This document shows, one piece after another, positions 25,314 to 35,229 of a stretch of DNA of 64,000 nucleotides. The position numbers and the translations under genes were made by a program. This stretch comes from JAFGAV01 sp041479055 (GTDB taxonomy: Bacteria > Acidobacteriota > Aminicenantia > Aminicenantales > JAFGAV01): contig OY969762.1 of NCBI GenBank assembly GCA_963702835.1, forward strand, positions 1,054,001-1,118,000. Direction: 5' to 3'. Numbering within the stretch: the stretch's first letter is position 1; every line of letters begins with the position of its first letter. The notes beneath the pieces are model-generated. The model did not search any database and had not been told where the DNA came from. It worked only from the letters and a program-made list of their open reading frames with translations.

Positions 25314-26549
25314 CTAAAGAGGCTTGGCCTCCTCAAGAATGTTTATATTTCTCTCCTTGAGGTCGGCTATGAACCTGTCATACAGGGCCTCGTTGATGGC
25401 GTCCTCTGGAGCAACAATGCCCCGTGTTTTGATTTCGCCGGCGGCAATGTAGCGGGCGGCCAGGGCCACGGGGAAGCCGGTCACCCGGGCCATAGACGAC
25501 AGGCCCGTCTTCGGGTCAGGCGTGTCCCACATAAAATACTCAATCTTCATCGGCCGGCCGTTTTTTTTGCCCACCACAGTGTTGTACATGACGCAGACGT
25601 CGGTGTCGCCTTTTTGGGGCGCCAGGCGGGGCCTGATCATGGCCAGCAGGAAATCGCGGGGAGCGATGCTGTGATTTTGAAACTTTATCGGCTCGATGTC
25701 CAGCAAGCCGCATTCCCTCAGAGTATCCACGCCGTCGAAGTGGCCCGGCCAGCGGACGGTCTTTTCAGCAAACTCCTTGAGGCCCGGCCGGGTAAAGATG
25801 AAGCTGGGCATGCCGGGGGTCACGGCGCAGACCAGCTCTTCATCCTGGCCGAACTTGTTGAAGCGGAAGCGCTCGCGGTCGGTCAGGGCCGGGACTTCGA
25901 CCACCCGTCCGTTCTTGATCACGTTGAGCTTGACCATGTATTCCCGCAGGACGTGCTCGAAGGCCCAGGTGATCATGTAGCGCAGGGGGTGGCGCTGGGC
26001 GGCTTCCTTGGCCGGGATCCCGCCCACTCGGGCAATGGCCGACTCGGTCTCGTCCAGTTTCCGCATGGCCTGGCCCACGGTGACGTTGCTGAGACCCGGG
26101 GCAAAGCCCATGCCGTCAACGAAAGTGGCCTTGGTCTTGAGGGCCGTCTCATGGAGCCAATCGCCATAGTCGTTGAGGGTCATCCCCTTTTTGAGCTTCA
26201 GGCCTTCGATCTCATAAGCGTCCGGCCGGCGGTGATATTCCTCCAGCATATCCACGATGTGGCAGCCGCATTCTACCGCGCTCTCGATGAGCCGGTAGCT
26301 GGTGCGCCGGTCGGGCAGGGCGATCACGCCCACATCGTACTTTCCCATCAAACTCTTGGTCAGAGCCTTATCCATAATATCCAGAGCATGGACTTTAACC
26401 TTGGGGCTGCCGATCCACTTGGCTGTCCCAGCCAGAAGATTGCGCCGCCGGCCCACAATCCCAATCTGCTCCACCTTGGCGTCCTTGGCCAGGTCATAAG
26501 CCACAGCCCGTCCTATCGCGCCCGAACCTCCGAAAACCAGGATTTTCAT
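25314..26549 (-). CDS. Saccharopine dehydrogenase-family oxidoreductase
   Basis: 411 aa, AAAGGAGACC upstream of ATG 26549. Rossmann start MKILVFGGSGAIGRAVAYDL, then IGIVGRRRN, CGCHIVDMLEEYH and GMGFAPGLSNV, typical of saccharopine/lysine-6 dehydrogenase-like enzymes, with a C-terminal catalytic domain (GKKNGRPMKIEYFMWD; ARVTGFPVALAARYI). Likely NAD(P)-dependent amine or amino-acid oxidoreductase in the cytoplasm. No lysine-pathway gene is nearby, so the substrate is open. Confidence 0.85.
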   Translation of the reverse strand: MKILVFGGSGAIGRAVAYDLAKDAKVEQIGIVGRRRNLLAGTAKWIGSPKVKVHALDIMDKALTKSLMGKYDVGVIALPDRRTSYRLIESAVECGCHIVDMLEEYHRRPDAYEIEGLKLKKGMTLNDYGDWLHETALKTKATFVDGMGFAPGLSNVTVGQAMRKLDETESAIARVGGIPAKEAAQRHPLRYMITWAFEHVLREYMVKLNVIKNGRVVEVPALTDRERFRFNKFGQDEELVCAVTPGMPSFIFTRPGLKEFAEKTVRWPGHFDGVDTLRECGLLDIEPIKFQNHSIAPRDFLLAMIRPRLAPQKGDTDVCVMYNTVVGKKNGRPMKIEYFMWDTPDPKTGLSSMARVTGFPVALAARYIAAGEIKTRGIVAPEDAINEALYDRFIADLKERNINILEEAKPL

Positions 26550-26766
26550 GAATGAGGTCTCCTTTTTAAATCAAATAAAATAAAGAAAATATCAATAAAA
26601 AATATTTTCTGATCATGCGCATTTCGCCTCTCCTTGAATGAAAATCTAGGTTTTTTTATTTTATCATTAATCCATATTGCCTGTCATGCGTTTATTCTCG
26701 ACTTGAATTCGGGGGCTACGGCCCCCAGCCGGACAGAAAAAACTGGGGGCTGAGGACGCCCGTCTC

Positions 26767-28174
26767 TTAATGGGCATCCGGCTCGGCGTGGATTAGGATG
26801 TGTTCCACGGAGGGGATATTTCTTTTTCAAGTCCTCCTCGATGCGCGTGGTGATGGCATGGACCTGGACGATAGACAAATTCGGGTCGAAGGAGCAATGG
26901 AGTGAGACCAGGAAACGGGAGCCCTGGCGGTGGACGGTGACCTCATGGCAGCAGGACCGGCCGCCGATCCGGTCGGTCAGCCTCCTGATTTGCTTCACCA
27001 GGCCGGACTTTTGGGCCGTGACGTCTTGGCCGTCGCCCATCCCTGTCCCCCTGGATTCGATATGGGTGTTCACCTGGGTGATGTCCGGCATATCGGCCCG
27101 CAGGTCCCGCTCGATGTGGCTGGCCAGGTCATGGGCCTGCTGGAGCGACAGGTGGTCGTCCACTTCCAAGTGGAGGTCGACGATGACCTGTCCCTTGTCC
27201 TCATGGAGGCTGATGTTGTGGACGCCCATCTGGTTCCGGTTGGCCACGGCCCGGATGCGCTTGGCCATACTTTCCCGCTCGGCCTCCCGTGGGTCGGTGT
27301 GGATGACGATGTCGGCCCCGGCCGAAATTTTTTGCACCTCGGCCTCCACGGCCTCGGCGATGGCATGGGTGCGTTCGATGGACAGGTTGCGGTCCACTTC
27401 GACGTTCATGTCCACGAAGACGCGCGGACCCGAGCGCCGCACCCGGACTTTGGCCACGTTCAGCACGCCGTCGATCCGGCCGGACGCCTCGGAGAACTTC
27501 TGGGCCAGGCCGTCAGGCGCCCGGTCGAGAAGGACATCGACAGTCCGCCGCCCCAGCTTGTAGCTGACGAACAGGACAATGAAAGCCACGGCCAGAGCGG
27601 CCAGGGCGTCGGCCTTTCCCAGCAGGCCCGCAGCGCCCTTGAACACATTCTGTCCCAGCCAGACCATTGCCAGCCCGACGATGACCACCAGGGAGCTCCA
27701 GATGTCCGTGGAAAAATGAAGGGCGTCGGCTTCCAAGGCTTGGCTGTGATACTTGCGCGCGGCGCCGGAGAGCATCCGGGAGCGGTTGATATCAACCCCG
27801 ATGGAGATGGCCATGACCAGGAAAGCCCACAGGCTGGGGTCGATCTCCCGGTAGTGAATGAACAGACGCTGGACGGCCTCATAGACGATCCAGGCGCAGG
27901 TGAGGAAGAGGAGGCCCGTTTCGACGAGCGCCGAGAAGTTTTCGATCTTGCCGTGGCCGTAGGGGTGGTCGTGGTCGGCCGGCTTGTCGGAGTAGCGCAC
28001 GGCCAGCAGGGTGATGACAGCGGCCACCAGGTCCAGCCCGGAATGAGCGGCCTCGGCCAGGATACCCAGGCTCCGGGTCATAAGGCCGATGACCAGCTTG
28101 AGGCTGGTCAGAAAGAGCGCCGCACCGACGGATATGGCCGCTACCTTCCTTTTCTCTTTTTCGCCTTTTTCCAT
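26767..28174 (-). CDS. Cation diffusion facilitator (CDF) transporter, single-base frameshift near end
   Basis: Start at ATG 28174 (MEKGEKEKRKVAAISVGAAL). Six membrane helices with the CDF metal-site residues HSGLDL in TM2 and HFSTDIW in TM5, the His-rich HDHPYGHGKIE loop, then two to three tandem cytoplasmic ferredoxin-like domains (longer than the usual single one). At ~26822 CCCC changes frame: one C fewer gives KKKYPSVEHILIHAEPDAH and a natural stop at 26767. The length of 1408 nt is one above a multiple of three; corrected protein 468 aa. Exports Zn, Mn, Fe or similar from the cytoplasm; metal not predictable. Confidence 0.87.
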
Positions 28175-28340
28175 TATTGTCTTTATATTACTATTCCGCC
28201 GGAGTATGTGCAAATGAGCACCATAGTGCCGATAGAAAGAGGTGAATTCCGGCACATGAACCAAATTTCTTGGTCTGGTATCGTGTCCCGGAAATTCCTT
28301 TACCTAAAAACTTTTTATCTTTTATATGGGAATAAGAGAG

Positions 28341-28385
28341 CGCGCCCGGAGGGATTTGAACCCCCGACCTTTGGATTCAAAGTCC
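28341..28385 (-). pseudogene. tRNA-Arg 3'-half fragment (attachment-site scar)
   Basis: Matches the 3' half of the intact tRNA at 43562-43634, from the acceptor end through the anticodon loop, with one change (TTGGATTCAAAGTCC). No 5' half follows. Marks the left edge of the integration hotspot. Confidence 0.85.
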
Positions 28386-28393
28386 GCTGAGGA

Positions 28394-28487
28394 CTATTTG
28401 ATCTTCTTCAGGATAATCTTGTATTCGACTCCTTCCAGCGTCGTCCCCGTCTTGACCAGGTTATCTTTCAAGGGCAGCTCCATTCTT
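28394..28487 (-). pseudogene. C-terminal fragment of a Cys-rich secreted protein paralogue
   Basis: Encodes MELPLKDNLVKTGTTLEGVE and YKIILKKIK before a stop, parallel to the end of the 16762-18198 protein (LPLTNGYTRTGKAQDWLKYK). Only 30 codons remain beside the tRNA scar. Confidence 0.55.
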
Positions 28488-28568
28488 GCTTTAGATGCAC
28501 ACAGGTCGATCCGTGGCACACCCGATTAGGAAATCGCTCGTATATTTGCTACGCCAAGTTCCAAAATA

Positions 28569-31248
28569 TCAGCGGGGACGGGATTTTAATTTCTTCTCCA
28601 CCAGATAAATCCCATCCTCTCTAGCGGTCAGGTAATGAAGGCTATCGGGAGAATCAAAGATAATCTGTCCTTTTTGAATTTGAGCAATACCACGGGGGGT
28701 TTCCTCTTTTCCATCGATAACCACAGCTTGTCGGTACCCTTTATAGGCTGAGTATGCAAGGCGCTGACTGTTTGGACTGAAGCGGAGATTTCTGGTTTCG
28801 ATTTCATCGTAGGATTCTTCCTCTCGGACAGGACGTTTTGTCAGCCCATCCACAACTGCAAACCATTGAGAACCCATCCTCGCTCCATAGACTATATTCT
28901 GGTTGTTCGGACTGAAGGTAAAAAGGTCCGCCCGGTATCTCGTCGTAGCGCTTTCCTTCTTTCTCATCTATAACTGTAAACCATTTATTGTCCGTTTGGG
29001 CCACATAAGCTACGTGCTGGCTATCGGGGCTAAAGATGAGCGTTCTTGCTTCAATTCTATCGTAGAGCCGGCCCTGTTTTCCATCCACAAAGACCGCCTC
29101 CTTTCCATCTACTTGCTTGACATAAGCCACATACTGACCATCCGGGCTGAAGGCAGGTTCTTCTTTCTCCGTCCCTTCGTATTGTTGTCTTTCTTTTCTA
29201 TCCGTGACCACAAACCAATTGCTGCCGGTTTTAGCGACATAAGTCAAATGTGCGCTATCCGCGCTGAAAAAGATGCGGTTTTTTAAGATGTGGTCGTAAG
29301 GGTTTCCCTTTCGGAGCAAACTTCTCCCCTTTCCCTCCATAACTACAAACTGCTTTCCATCGTTTCCTGTCGCGGCATAGGCCAGGTATTGGCTATCCGG
29401 GCTAAAGACCAGGGTGCCGGCCTCGATGTCGTCGTAGGCGTATCCTTTCTTACCATCCAAGATCACAAACCATTTTTGGCCTATGCGCGCAGTATAAGCT
29501 ACATGATGGCCATCCGGGCTGAAGATAGGAACAGATCCAATCTTATCGTAGGGCTTTTCATCCTCATCCCCCCATACAAACATTTTCTTCTGGTCGTCAG
29601 AACGAGTGACAAAGACTATTCGTTGGCTGTCCGGTGTGAAAACGAGGGTATCTTCCAATATGAAATCGTCGTAAAGGCCATAACTCTCTTCCGACCCTTC
29701 TTTATCCAGGAGTACGACTTCAACCATCTGCTTAGAGTAATAATCTATATGAGCCAGACTTTGACTATCTGGGCTGAAGACGAGCGACCCTTCTTTCGGG
29801 TAATGCTCCGTCTCTTTTCCATCCACCACCACAACCCACTTTTCATCCACGTTCGCTTGATAAACTACATGCTGGCTATCCGGACTGAAGATCTGTCTTC
29901 CTACAGCTACGTCCGAATAGGGCGCTTCTTCTTTACCATCAACTACAAGATAACGATTCTTGCCCATAACGGCTTCGTAAGCTACATGTTGGCTATCCGG
30001 ACTAAACCGGAGGGTTTCGTCCATCACATACTCGTACGACTTTTTCTCTTCTCCGTCTATCACTACCAACCAGTGATTAGGGTCTGTCATCGCTATGTAA
30101 GCTATGTGCTGGCTATCAGGACTGAATATGATATCCTGTTTTCCGATACGACTGTAAGACCTCCCCTCTTTTCTATCCATGACCACCCGCCACGTATCGC
30201 CTGTTCTCGCGCCGTAGGCCACGTGTTGGCTGTCCGAGCTGAAAACCGGAGGCGTGTCCAGAATTTCATCGTAGGGCTTCCCCTCTTTTCCATCCATAAT
30301 CATAGCCCACGCAGAACCCACCCGTGCTTTATAAGCTATGTGCTGGCTATCCGGACTGAAGGTAATCGTGCTTCCTTCGATGTCGTCGTAATCCGTCCCC
30401 TCATTGTTATCCCCTACAACAAACCATCTATTTCTCTTACTGGCTCCATAAGCTACGCGTTGACTATCCGGACTGAAGAGCGGGGTCCCTTTGGAGGTCA
30501 TATCATAGAGTTTTCCCTGTTTTCCATCCAGGACCACAAACTGCTTCCCATCCTTTCGTATAGCTACATAGGAGACATGTTGGCTATCCGGACTGAAGAT
30601 CAGGGTATTTACGGCAATGCTATCGTAAGGCTCTCCTTCCTTTCCGTCCACAATGACTCTGGATAAGTTGCCTTTTGTACCTTCGTAAGCGATATGTTGG
30701 CTGTCCGGACTGAAGATAGGCATGCCTTCTAAAATACCGTCGTAGGATTTCTCCTCCTTTCCATCCACAACAACCTTCACTTGCCTATCCTGTCCAACCA
30801 TATAAGCCAGATGTTGACTATCCGGGCTGAAGCGGATCGTATCGGCGAAGACTGCATCGTAGTGCGCCCCTTCTTTTCCATCCACCACCACCGCAGCCCA
30901 TTGGCCATATACTTTCACCCCATAAGCTAAGTGCTGGCTATCCGGACTGAAGACGAGATTTCCACCTTCGTATATGTTTCCCCCTCCCAAGATTTCGTTA
31001 TAAACCTTTTCCTCTTTTCCATCCACCGCCACACATATCGCACGCGTATCGGGCTGCGGGTCCTTTATAACTACATACGCAACGCGCCGACTATCCGGGC
31101 TTGCGACTAGGGGCGTTTTGACCTGAGAAACCTTTACGGGAGCAATGAGCTTTCCGGACACCACCGTACTCGAGGACTTCTCCTCAACACAGGTTATTGA
31201 GCTCAAAATGGCAACAAGAATGATGAAACTAAATGTAACGTTCTTCAT
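28569..31248 (-). CDS. Repeat lipoprotein with ~19 TolB/WD40-like blades, single-base frameshift
   Basis: Start ATG 31248; MKNVTFSFIILVAILSSITC is a lipoprotein-type signal with Cys20 as likely acylation site. About nineteen ~40-aa repeats follow, each of the form FSPDSQHVAYVA-x-VVDGKEGKPYDEI, built as beta-propeller blades. A T-run at ~28917 (TTTTT) shifts the frame; with one T fewer it continues FTFSPNNQNIVYGA through two more blades to 28569. Length 2680 nt is one above a multiple of three; corrected protein 892 aa. Surface or periplasmic binding scaffold by analogy with TolB. It lies between two tRNA scars and so is island cargo. Confidence 0.75.
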
Positions 31249-31378
31249 ACTAACGATAACCTCTCAAAGAAGGGATAATAATTTCCTTTTCTGCTGTGCT
31301 GACTGCATGAGCGTGTATACAGCCATTTTCCCTCATCCCATCGCGAGGGATGATAAATTGCAGCATCGTCGGATGTCA

Positions 31379-31394
31379 AGTTGAGCTTAAGATG
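31379..31394. repeat. 16-bp direct repeat flanking the IS, left
   Basis: AGTTGAGCTTAAGATG here and at 32808-32823, one on each side of the insertion sequence. Probable target duplication. Confidence 0.65.
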
Positions 31395-32807
31395 AGTGAA
31401 TATTTCCGGTTTTTAGCAAAGTAATTATTTCCGGTTTGGTCATGGGTCAGAACAGTCCCGTGTGTCGCCAGGGGTGATCCGGTGGCGGCGTGTATTTACG
31501 CCGGACAGGAGGTTTCAGGGGCGCCACAGGTTGAGTTTTTCGGACCGGCGGGGGCTGATGCACTTCCCGGATCTCCAGGTCCCGCCCTTTGTAGCGTACG
31601 CGGATCCGTCCTTCCTTGTCCTCCAGGACCAGGACCTTCTGTCGCCGGACGCTCAAGGAGGGGCTCGCCAGGACGAAGATCCGTCCCCCCCACTTGACAA
31701 GATATCCATCCAGGATCGTCCGGATGTCCTTCAAGCAGAGGATGTCCTCCAGAACGACACTCTTCGGCAGCGGCCGATGGAGGTCCTGGGCTTCCCGCGC
31801 CGCCTTCATAAAGCGCTCGTTGAACTCCGGCAGATAATCCTCCAGGAACCGATTCGCTCTGTCCAGGTCCCGGATCCCCCCCAACCGCATCTCGCGGACC
31901 AACCGGCCCTGCAGCGTCCGGAAGACCCGCTCCACGCGTCCCTTGGCCTGTGGCGTTCGGGCATGAATGACCATCACCCCCAGCTCCCCGCAGGCCATCT
32001 CAAACTGCGTCTTGGCCTTCTCTCCCCGCAGGGCTTCTTCTGTGTTCGCCCCCCGGCTGGTCTTGTACGTGCTGTGACGGTCCAGATATAGGCTCTGAGG
32101 AAGCCCGTAGCGCGCGATATAGCCCCGAAACGAGTCCATAGCCGGCCAGACCCCTTCATGATCATAAAAACGGCCGTAGAACCGGCCCGTGGCGTCGTCC
32201 ACATAACCCATGAGGACAAGCCGCGGCCCCCGCTCTTCCAACCAGGCATGGTGGGACCCATCCATCTGCACCATCTCGCCCACCTGGGCCTTCCGCTCCC
32301 GCCAGATATAATCGTCTCTCTTCCTCCTCCGCCTCTTCCACAACCCCACCTCGAGGATGATCTGCCGCAGCGTCTCCCGACTCACCTCGATGCCTTCCCG
32401 CTCCCTGAGCTTCTCCGAGCCCAGAAGAGGCGGGAAGTCGGGGTACCGACTCCTCATGATCATGACGATGCGCTCCTTCCTGGCCTCCGACATCTTCCTC
32501 GGCGACGGCTTCCCCCGATTGCCATGCACCAGGCCCTTGGCCCCCTGCTCCCGAACTCTCCCCATCAAGTTGCGGAGCTGCCTGGTCGTTAGCTCCAGAA
32601 GTGCGGCTGCCGACTCCTGCCTCACTTCCTTCCTTAAGAGTCTTTTAATGACTTCGTACCGCTTCAACTCTCTCGCCTTCAAGGTGATCCTTTCCTCTTC
32701 CATCTCGGTTCTCCTGGCTCTGGAAATCCAGGAGAACCTAACTCATATCCGCCTAAAAGCGGAAATATTCATTTTGCTAAAAGAGGAAATTATCACGTTG
32801 CGGTAAC
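31395..32807. mobile_element. ISNCY-type insertion sequence, apparently complete
   Basis: 1413 bp between 16-bp direct repeats, with one transposase gene. The ends carry related, inverted sequences with repeated TATTTCCG motifs (left GAATATTTCCGGTTTTTAGC; right strand GAATATTTCCGCTTTTAG and ATAATTTCCTCTTTTAGC), as expected for multiple transposase-binding sites. Confidence 0.7.
31447..32703 (-). CDS. ISNCY-type DDE transposase
   Basis: 418 aa, GGAGAACCGAG before the ATG. N-terminal HTH (TTRQLRNLMGRVREQGAKG) then an integrase core with the three acidic positions VQMDGSHHAW (Asp), SLYLDRHSTYK (Asp) and KGRVERVFRTLQ (Glu). The SHHAW and PQAKGRVER contexts are those of ISNCY (ISDol1-like) transposases. 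Full length, no interruption, so the element may be active. Confidence 0.88.
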   Translation of the reverse strand: MEEERITLKARELKRYEVIKRLLRKEVRQESAAALLELTTRQLRNLMGRVREQGAKGLVHGNRGKPSPRKMSEARKERIVMIMRSRYPDFPPLLGSEKLREREGIEVSRETLRQIILEVGLWKRRRRKRDDYIWRERKAQVGEMVQMDGSHHAWLEERGPRLVLMGYVDDATGRFYGRFYDHEGVWPAMDSFRGYIARYGLPQSLYLDRHSTYKTSRGANTEEALRGEKAKTQFEMACGELGVMVIHARTPQAKGRVERVFRTLQGRLVREMRLGGIRDLDRANRFLEDYLPEFNERFMKAAREAQDLHRPLPKSVVLEDILCLKDIRTILDGYLVKWGGRIFVLASPSLSVRRQKVLVLEDKEGRIRVRYKGRDLEIREVHQPPPVRKTQPVAPLKPPVRRKYTPPPDHPWRHTGLF

Positions 32808-32823
32808 AGTTGAGCTTAAGATG
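32808..32823. repeat. 16-bp direct repeat flanking the IS, right
   Basis: AGTTGAGCTTAAGATG, identical to 31379-31394. Confidence 0.65.
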
Positions 32824-32905
32824 GCGGATGGCGGGCCAGGAAGCCGCGGACAAGCTCAAAAGCGACGGAAATCCGACAGACCTCTCCGCCCGAGCCGGGA
32901 GAAAA

Positions 32906-32945
32906 TCAGGAAAAATATTCGGCCGAGGTTTCAGCTGCATAGAAG
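32906..32945 (-). pseudogene. IS91-type transposase tail
   Basis: Minus frame ends AAETSAEYFS before a stop, matching the AADVSAEYFS end of the 10.6-kb fragment. The remainder of 32824-33160 shows no other feature. Confidence 0.5.
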
Positions 32946-33160
32946 GAAAAGATCGTCAAGGGTCATAGATCGCTCAAACCGTGCATTCCGCATGAGAGAT
33001 ATATTTTTTTTCATATAATGATTTCCAAAAAGGTCTCGACTTTCTTGCGGGATTTTTCCAGAAAACAGGGGATAATTCCGGATAACAGTAGATGCCTAGT
33101 TTTCGGGTGAACTGGCCGGATTTTATTATTCTAGCTGAATATAAGGGGAAAAAGAGAGAG

Positions 33161-33206
33161 CGCGCCCGGAGGGATTTGAACCCCCGACCTTTGGATTCGA
33201 AGTCCA
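33161..33206 (-). pseudogene. tRNA-Arg 3'-half fragment, left attachment site of element A
   Basis: Identical to the 3' half of the intact tRNA through TTGGATTCGAAGTCCA (33191-33206), then diverges 14 nt before the integrase stop. The 16-nt core recurs at 43592-43607 inside the intact tRNA. Confidence 0.88.
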
Positions 33207-33219
33207 GATTCTTATTCCC

Positions 33220-34326
33220 CTAATGATAGAGTTTTGAATAAGTTGCGGGCTTCCTGATTTCTACCATGTCAACTTTTTGACGGGTCTGGTCGGTGATTTC
33301 GGCCAGCTTCTCCACTGCCCGGCGCATATTCTCCGGCGTAGGGTGAGCGTATCGCATGGTCATCTGGATCGAGCTGTGGCCAAGGATCTTCGAGACCGTG
33401 ACTAGGTCAATGCCGGCCTCCACCATCCAGCTTGCCGCCGTGTGCCTCAGGTCGTGGATCCTGAGGTCCTTGATCTTGACGCGCCGGCAGGCAGCCTTGA
33501 AGCCGGTCTTTATATCCTGGACGTGGCCCTGAGTCCCGGGATTGAAGAAGACATAGTCGGAGCGCTTCTCCCTTTCCCTCAAAGTATCAAACACCAGGCC
33601 ATTCATGGGGATCGTCCTGGATTTGCCGCTCTTGGAATCGCCAATGAGGATGAAGCCCTTAACGAAGTCAACGTCCTTCCACTTGAGGCTAAGAATCTCG
33701 GCCTTCCTCATGCCCGTATTCAAGGCCAGGATGAGGACGGGCCGGATGTGGGGGGCGGTCTCCGCGATGAGCCGCCTGGCCTCATCACGGTTTAGGATCC
33801 GCTCTTTGGGGTTTGCCTCTCGGAATTTCTTGACCCGCTGAGCCGGATTTGTTTCGATCCGGCCCCATTCCACGGCCTTATTGAAGAGCGTTTTCAAGCA
33901 GGCAATTTCCCGGTTGACCGTGGCCGGCGCTATCTGCCGCCCCGTTGCTTCCGAGATCTCAGCCTTCCGCTTGGCCTTATACCGCTCTACGTCTTCGGCG
34001 CCGATCTCCTGGAGGTCCTTTCCACGGAAGAATCCCTTGAGCTTGTTCAAGGAGATTTCGTCTCGGATCCATGAGCGCTTATTCTGTTTGCAGTAAGTCT
34101 CAAGAAAATCATCCGCAAATTTATCGAAGAGGACGCGCTCACCCTGGCCGGGCTTTTTGAAGCCGAGCTCCAGGTCCCGCAGCTCAAGCCTCTTCTTGGC
34201 CAGGGCGTCCTTGGTCTGCTCCTTTGTGAAGCCGCCGAAGCCGCGGATCCGCTTGCCGCGATGAGTGAAGTCAAAATACCACTTGCCCTCTTTGAAGGTC
34301 AGATTCCGCTCTTTCTTAGCCTTCAT
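33220..34326 (-). CDS. int: Tyrosine integrase of element A
   Basis: 368 aa. Arm-binding N-terminus (LTFKEGKWYFDFTHRGKRIRG), core-binding SAM-like domain (~65-160), catalytic domain with Arg207 (NTGMRKAEIL), His291-Arg294 (HDLRHTAAS), His317 (LGHSS) and Tyr326 (MRYAH): complete R-H-R-H-Y set. The stop lies 14 nt from the tRNA core, the usual position for an integrase next to its att site. Drives site-specific recombination at the tRNA-Arg anticodon loop. Confidence 0.95.
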   Translation of the reverse strand: MKAKKERNLTFKEGKWYFDFTHRGKRIRGFGGFTKEQTKDALAKKRLELRDLELGFKKPGQGERVLFDKFADDFLETYCKQNKRSWIRDEISLNKLKGFFRGKDLQEIGAEDVERYKAKRKAEISEATGRQIAPATVNREIACLKTLFNKAVEWGRIETNPAQRVKKFREANPKERILNRDEARRLIAETAPHIRPVLILALNTGMRKAEILSLKWKDVDFVKGFILIGDSKSGKSRTIPMNGLVFDTLREREKRSDYVFFNPGTQGHVQDIKTGFKAACRRVKIKDLRIHDLRHTAASWMVEAGIDLVTVSKILGHSSIQMTMRYAHPTPENMRRAVEKLAEITDQTRQKVDMVEIRKPATYSKLYH

Positions 34327-34493
34327 CGCGTTTTCCCTTAATGTTGAAATTTTGCCCGTAGCTGCAGCGCTCAGTCCTCAATGAGGCTTTTCCCGGGTCC
34401 GGGGAGAAAGAGGCCGCAGAAAGCGTTGCACGTTTTTTCTGACCTAAAGGTTCGGCCTCTCACTTGGTCTCACTTCCGGTAAAACGGCAAAGA

Positions 34494-34564
34494 AGCGACA
34501 CGACCCGGCGCATAAAAAGGGGGGTTCGGTGGGGACCGAAAAGGCGGGACCGGATCGCGTCGCT
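34494..34564 (-). ncRNA. Conserved hairpin RNA candidate, element A copy
   Basis: 71 nt whose ends pair (AGCGACGCG with CGTGTCGCT in the minus-strand RNA, one G-U pair) around an inner GC-rich region with two GGTCCC copies. The same element, ~85% identical, occurs at 45065-45136 in element B at the same position upstream of the integrase operon. Could be a regulatory leader, terminator-like attenuator or small RNA. Confidence 0.5.
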
Positions 34565-34575
34565 TTTATTCATTC

Positions 34576-34770
34576 CTAATCTCTCGGATCGGAAAGGTCC
34601 GGTTTCTCGCCCCTCGTTTCTTCGCCATCCAGGACTTCAAAGAAAATCGCATCAACCGGCTGGCCTTCCGGCTTGAGGATAAGGACCGGCTGGCCGTAGG
34701 ATGAGGCCGAGTTTTTAAAGGACCACTCGGCTTCATAGACCGTGCCCGTGAATTTGTTTTTGACTCTCAC
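34576..34770 (-). CDS. Small conserved satellite protein
   Basis: 64 aa from GTG 34770 (GGGAGGCAAGCC upstream), overlapping the AlpA stop by 4 nt. Reads VRVKNKFTGTVYEAEWSFKN, then YGQPVLILKPEGQPVDAIFF and SDPRD. The element B homologue at 45377-45571 is about 70% identical, so selection has kept it. Beta-rich, no domain recognised. Confidence 0.75.
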   Translation of the reverse strand: MRVKNKFTGTVYEAEWSFKNSASSYGQPVLILKPEGQPVDAIFFEVLDGEETRGEKPDLSDPRD

Positions 34771-34949
34771 GGCTTGCCTCCCGATTGATTGATGAATCTC
34801 TGAAGGTCTCTTTCTTTGACCCGCCACAACCGCCGCCCGCTTCCAAGTTTAAATGCCTTGAGTTCGCCCATCTTAATCCAGCTCAAAACAGTTCTCCGGG
34901 TAACCTTCAGGCCCGCGCAAATTTCTTTGATGGTCAATATATTTCCCAT
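34767..34949 (-). CDS. AlpA/excisionase-type HTH regulator
   Basis: 60 aa: MGNILTIKEICAGLKVTRRT, WIKMGELKAFKLGSGRRLWR, the winged HTH of AlpA/Xis proteins. Likely controls excision. Transcribed away from a second HTH gene; the intergenic region holds four 10-bp repeats that probably bind one of the two proteins. Confidence 0.85.
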   Translation of the reverse strand: MGNILTIKEICAGLKVTRRTVLSWIKMGELKAFKLGSGRRLWRVKERDLQRFINQSGGKP

Positions 34950-34960
34950 TTAGAGCCCCT

Positions 34961-35010
34961 TGTCATTGCTTATCGTTGCCTATCATTGCATACTATTGTA
35001 TATTTGTCAA
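34961..35010. promoter_or_regulatory. Four 10-bp tandem repeats with -35 box between divergent HTH genes
   Basis: Consecutive decamers tgtcattgct, tatcgttgcc, tatcattgca and tactattgta (34961-35000), then TGTCAA (35005-35010), which is TTGACA on the minus strand. Probable autoregulatory operator of the AlpA-type gene. Confidence 0.6.
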
Positions 35011-35055
35011 GTCTTTTCTTTTCTTCCTCCGCCCTTCCTGATAATATTCACAAAA

Positions 35056-35229
35056 ATGGAAAAAGATTTTTTCACTAAACGTGAATTGATGGACTATTTG
35101 AGAATCAGCAGGGGCACAGTCGATAAATTGATGAAACTTCATGAGTTGCCTTATATAAAAATCGGGAAAAAGGTTCTCTTTCGCAAAGATGATCTTGACC
35201 GTTGGCTTGAATCCAAGCGCATTAAGTAA
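35056..35229 (+). CDS. Small HTH_17 (excisionase-like) DNA-binding protein
   Basis: 57 aa from ATG 35056: MEKDFFTKRELMDYLRISRG, YIKIGKKVLFRKDDLDRWLE. Helix-turn-helix plus wing of the excisionase family. Divergent from the AlpA gene. The homologue at 45854-46027 ends with the same DRWLESKR motif. Confidence 0.85.
   Translation: MEKDFFTKRELMDYLRISRGTVDKLMKLHELPYIKIGKKVLFRKDDLDRWLESKRIK

Noticed and set aside
28341..28385. Additional tRNA genes at 28.3, 33.2 and 53.6 kb
   Set aside because: Each has only one half of the cloverleaf; only 43562-43634 folds completely.
26930..28390. Long plus-strand frame of 486 codons opposite the CDF gene
   Set aside because: It is antisense to a clearly recognised transporter, has no ribosome binding site or domain, and reflects high GC at third positions. 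The same applies to long antisense frames at 1112-2158, 15220-16104, 22760-23731, 23629-24876 and 29290-30666.
28569..31248. Regularly spaced near-identical ~20-bp units (GGCTATCCGGACTGAAG) resembling a CRISPR array
   Set aside because: The units fall every ~117-130 bp in one open frame and encode the FSPDSQ motif of protein repeats; spacers are homologous to each other and no cas gene is near.
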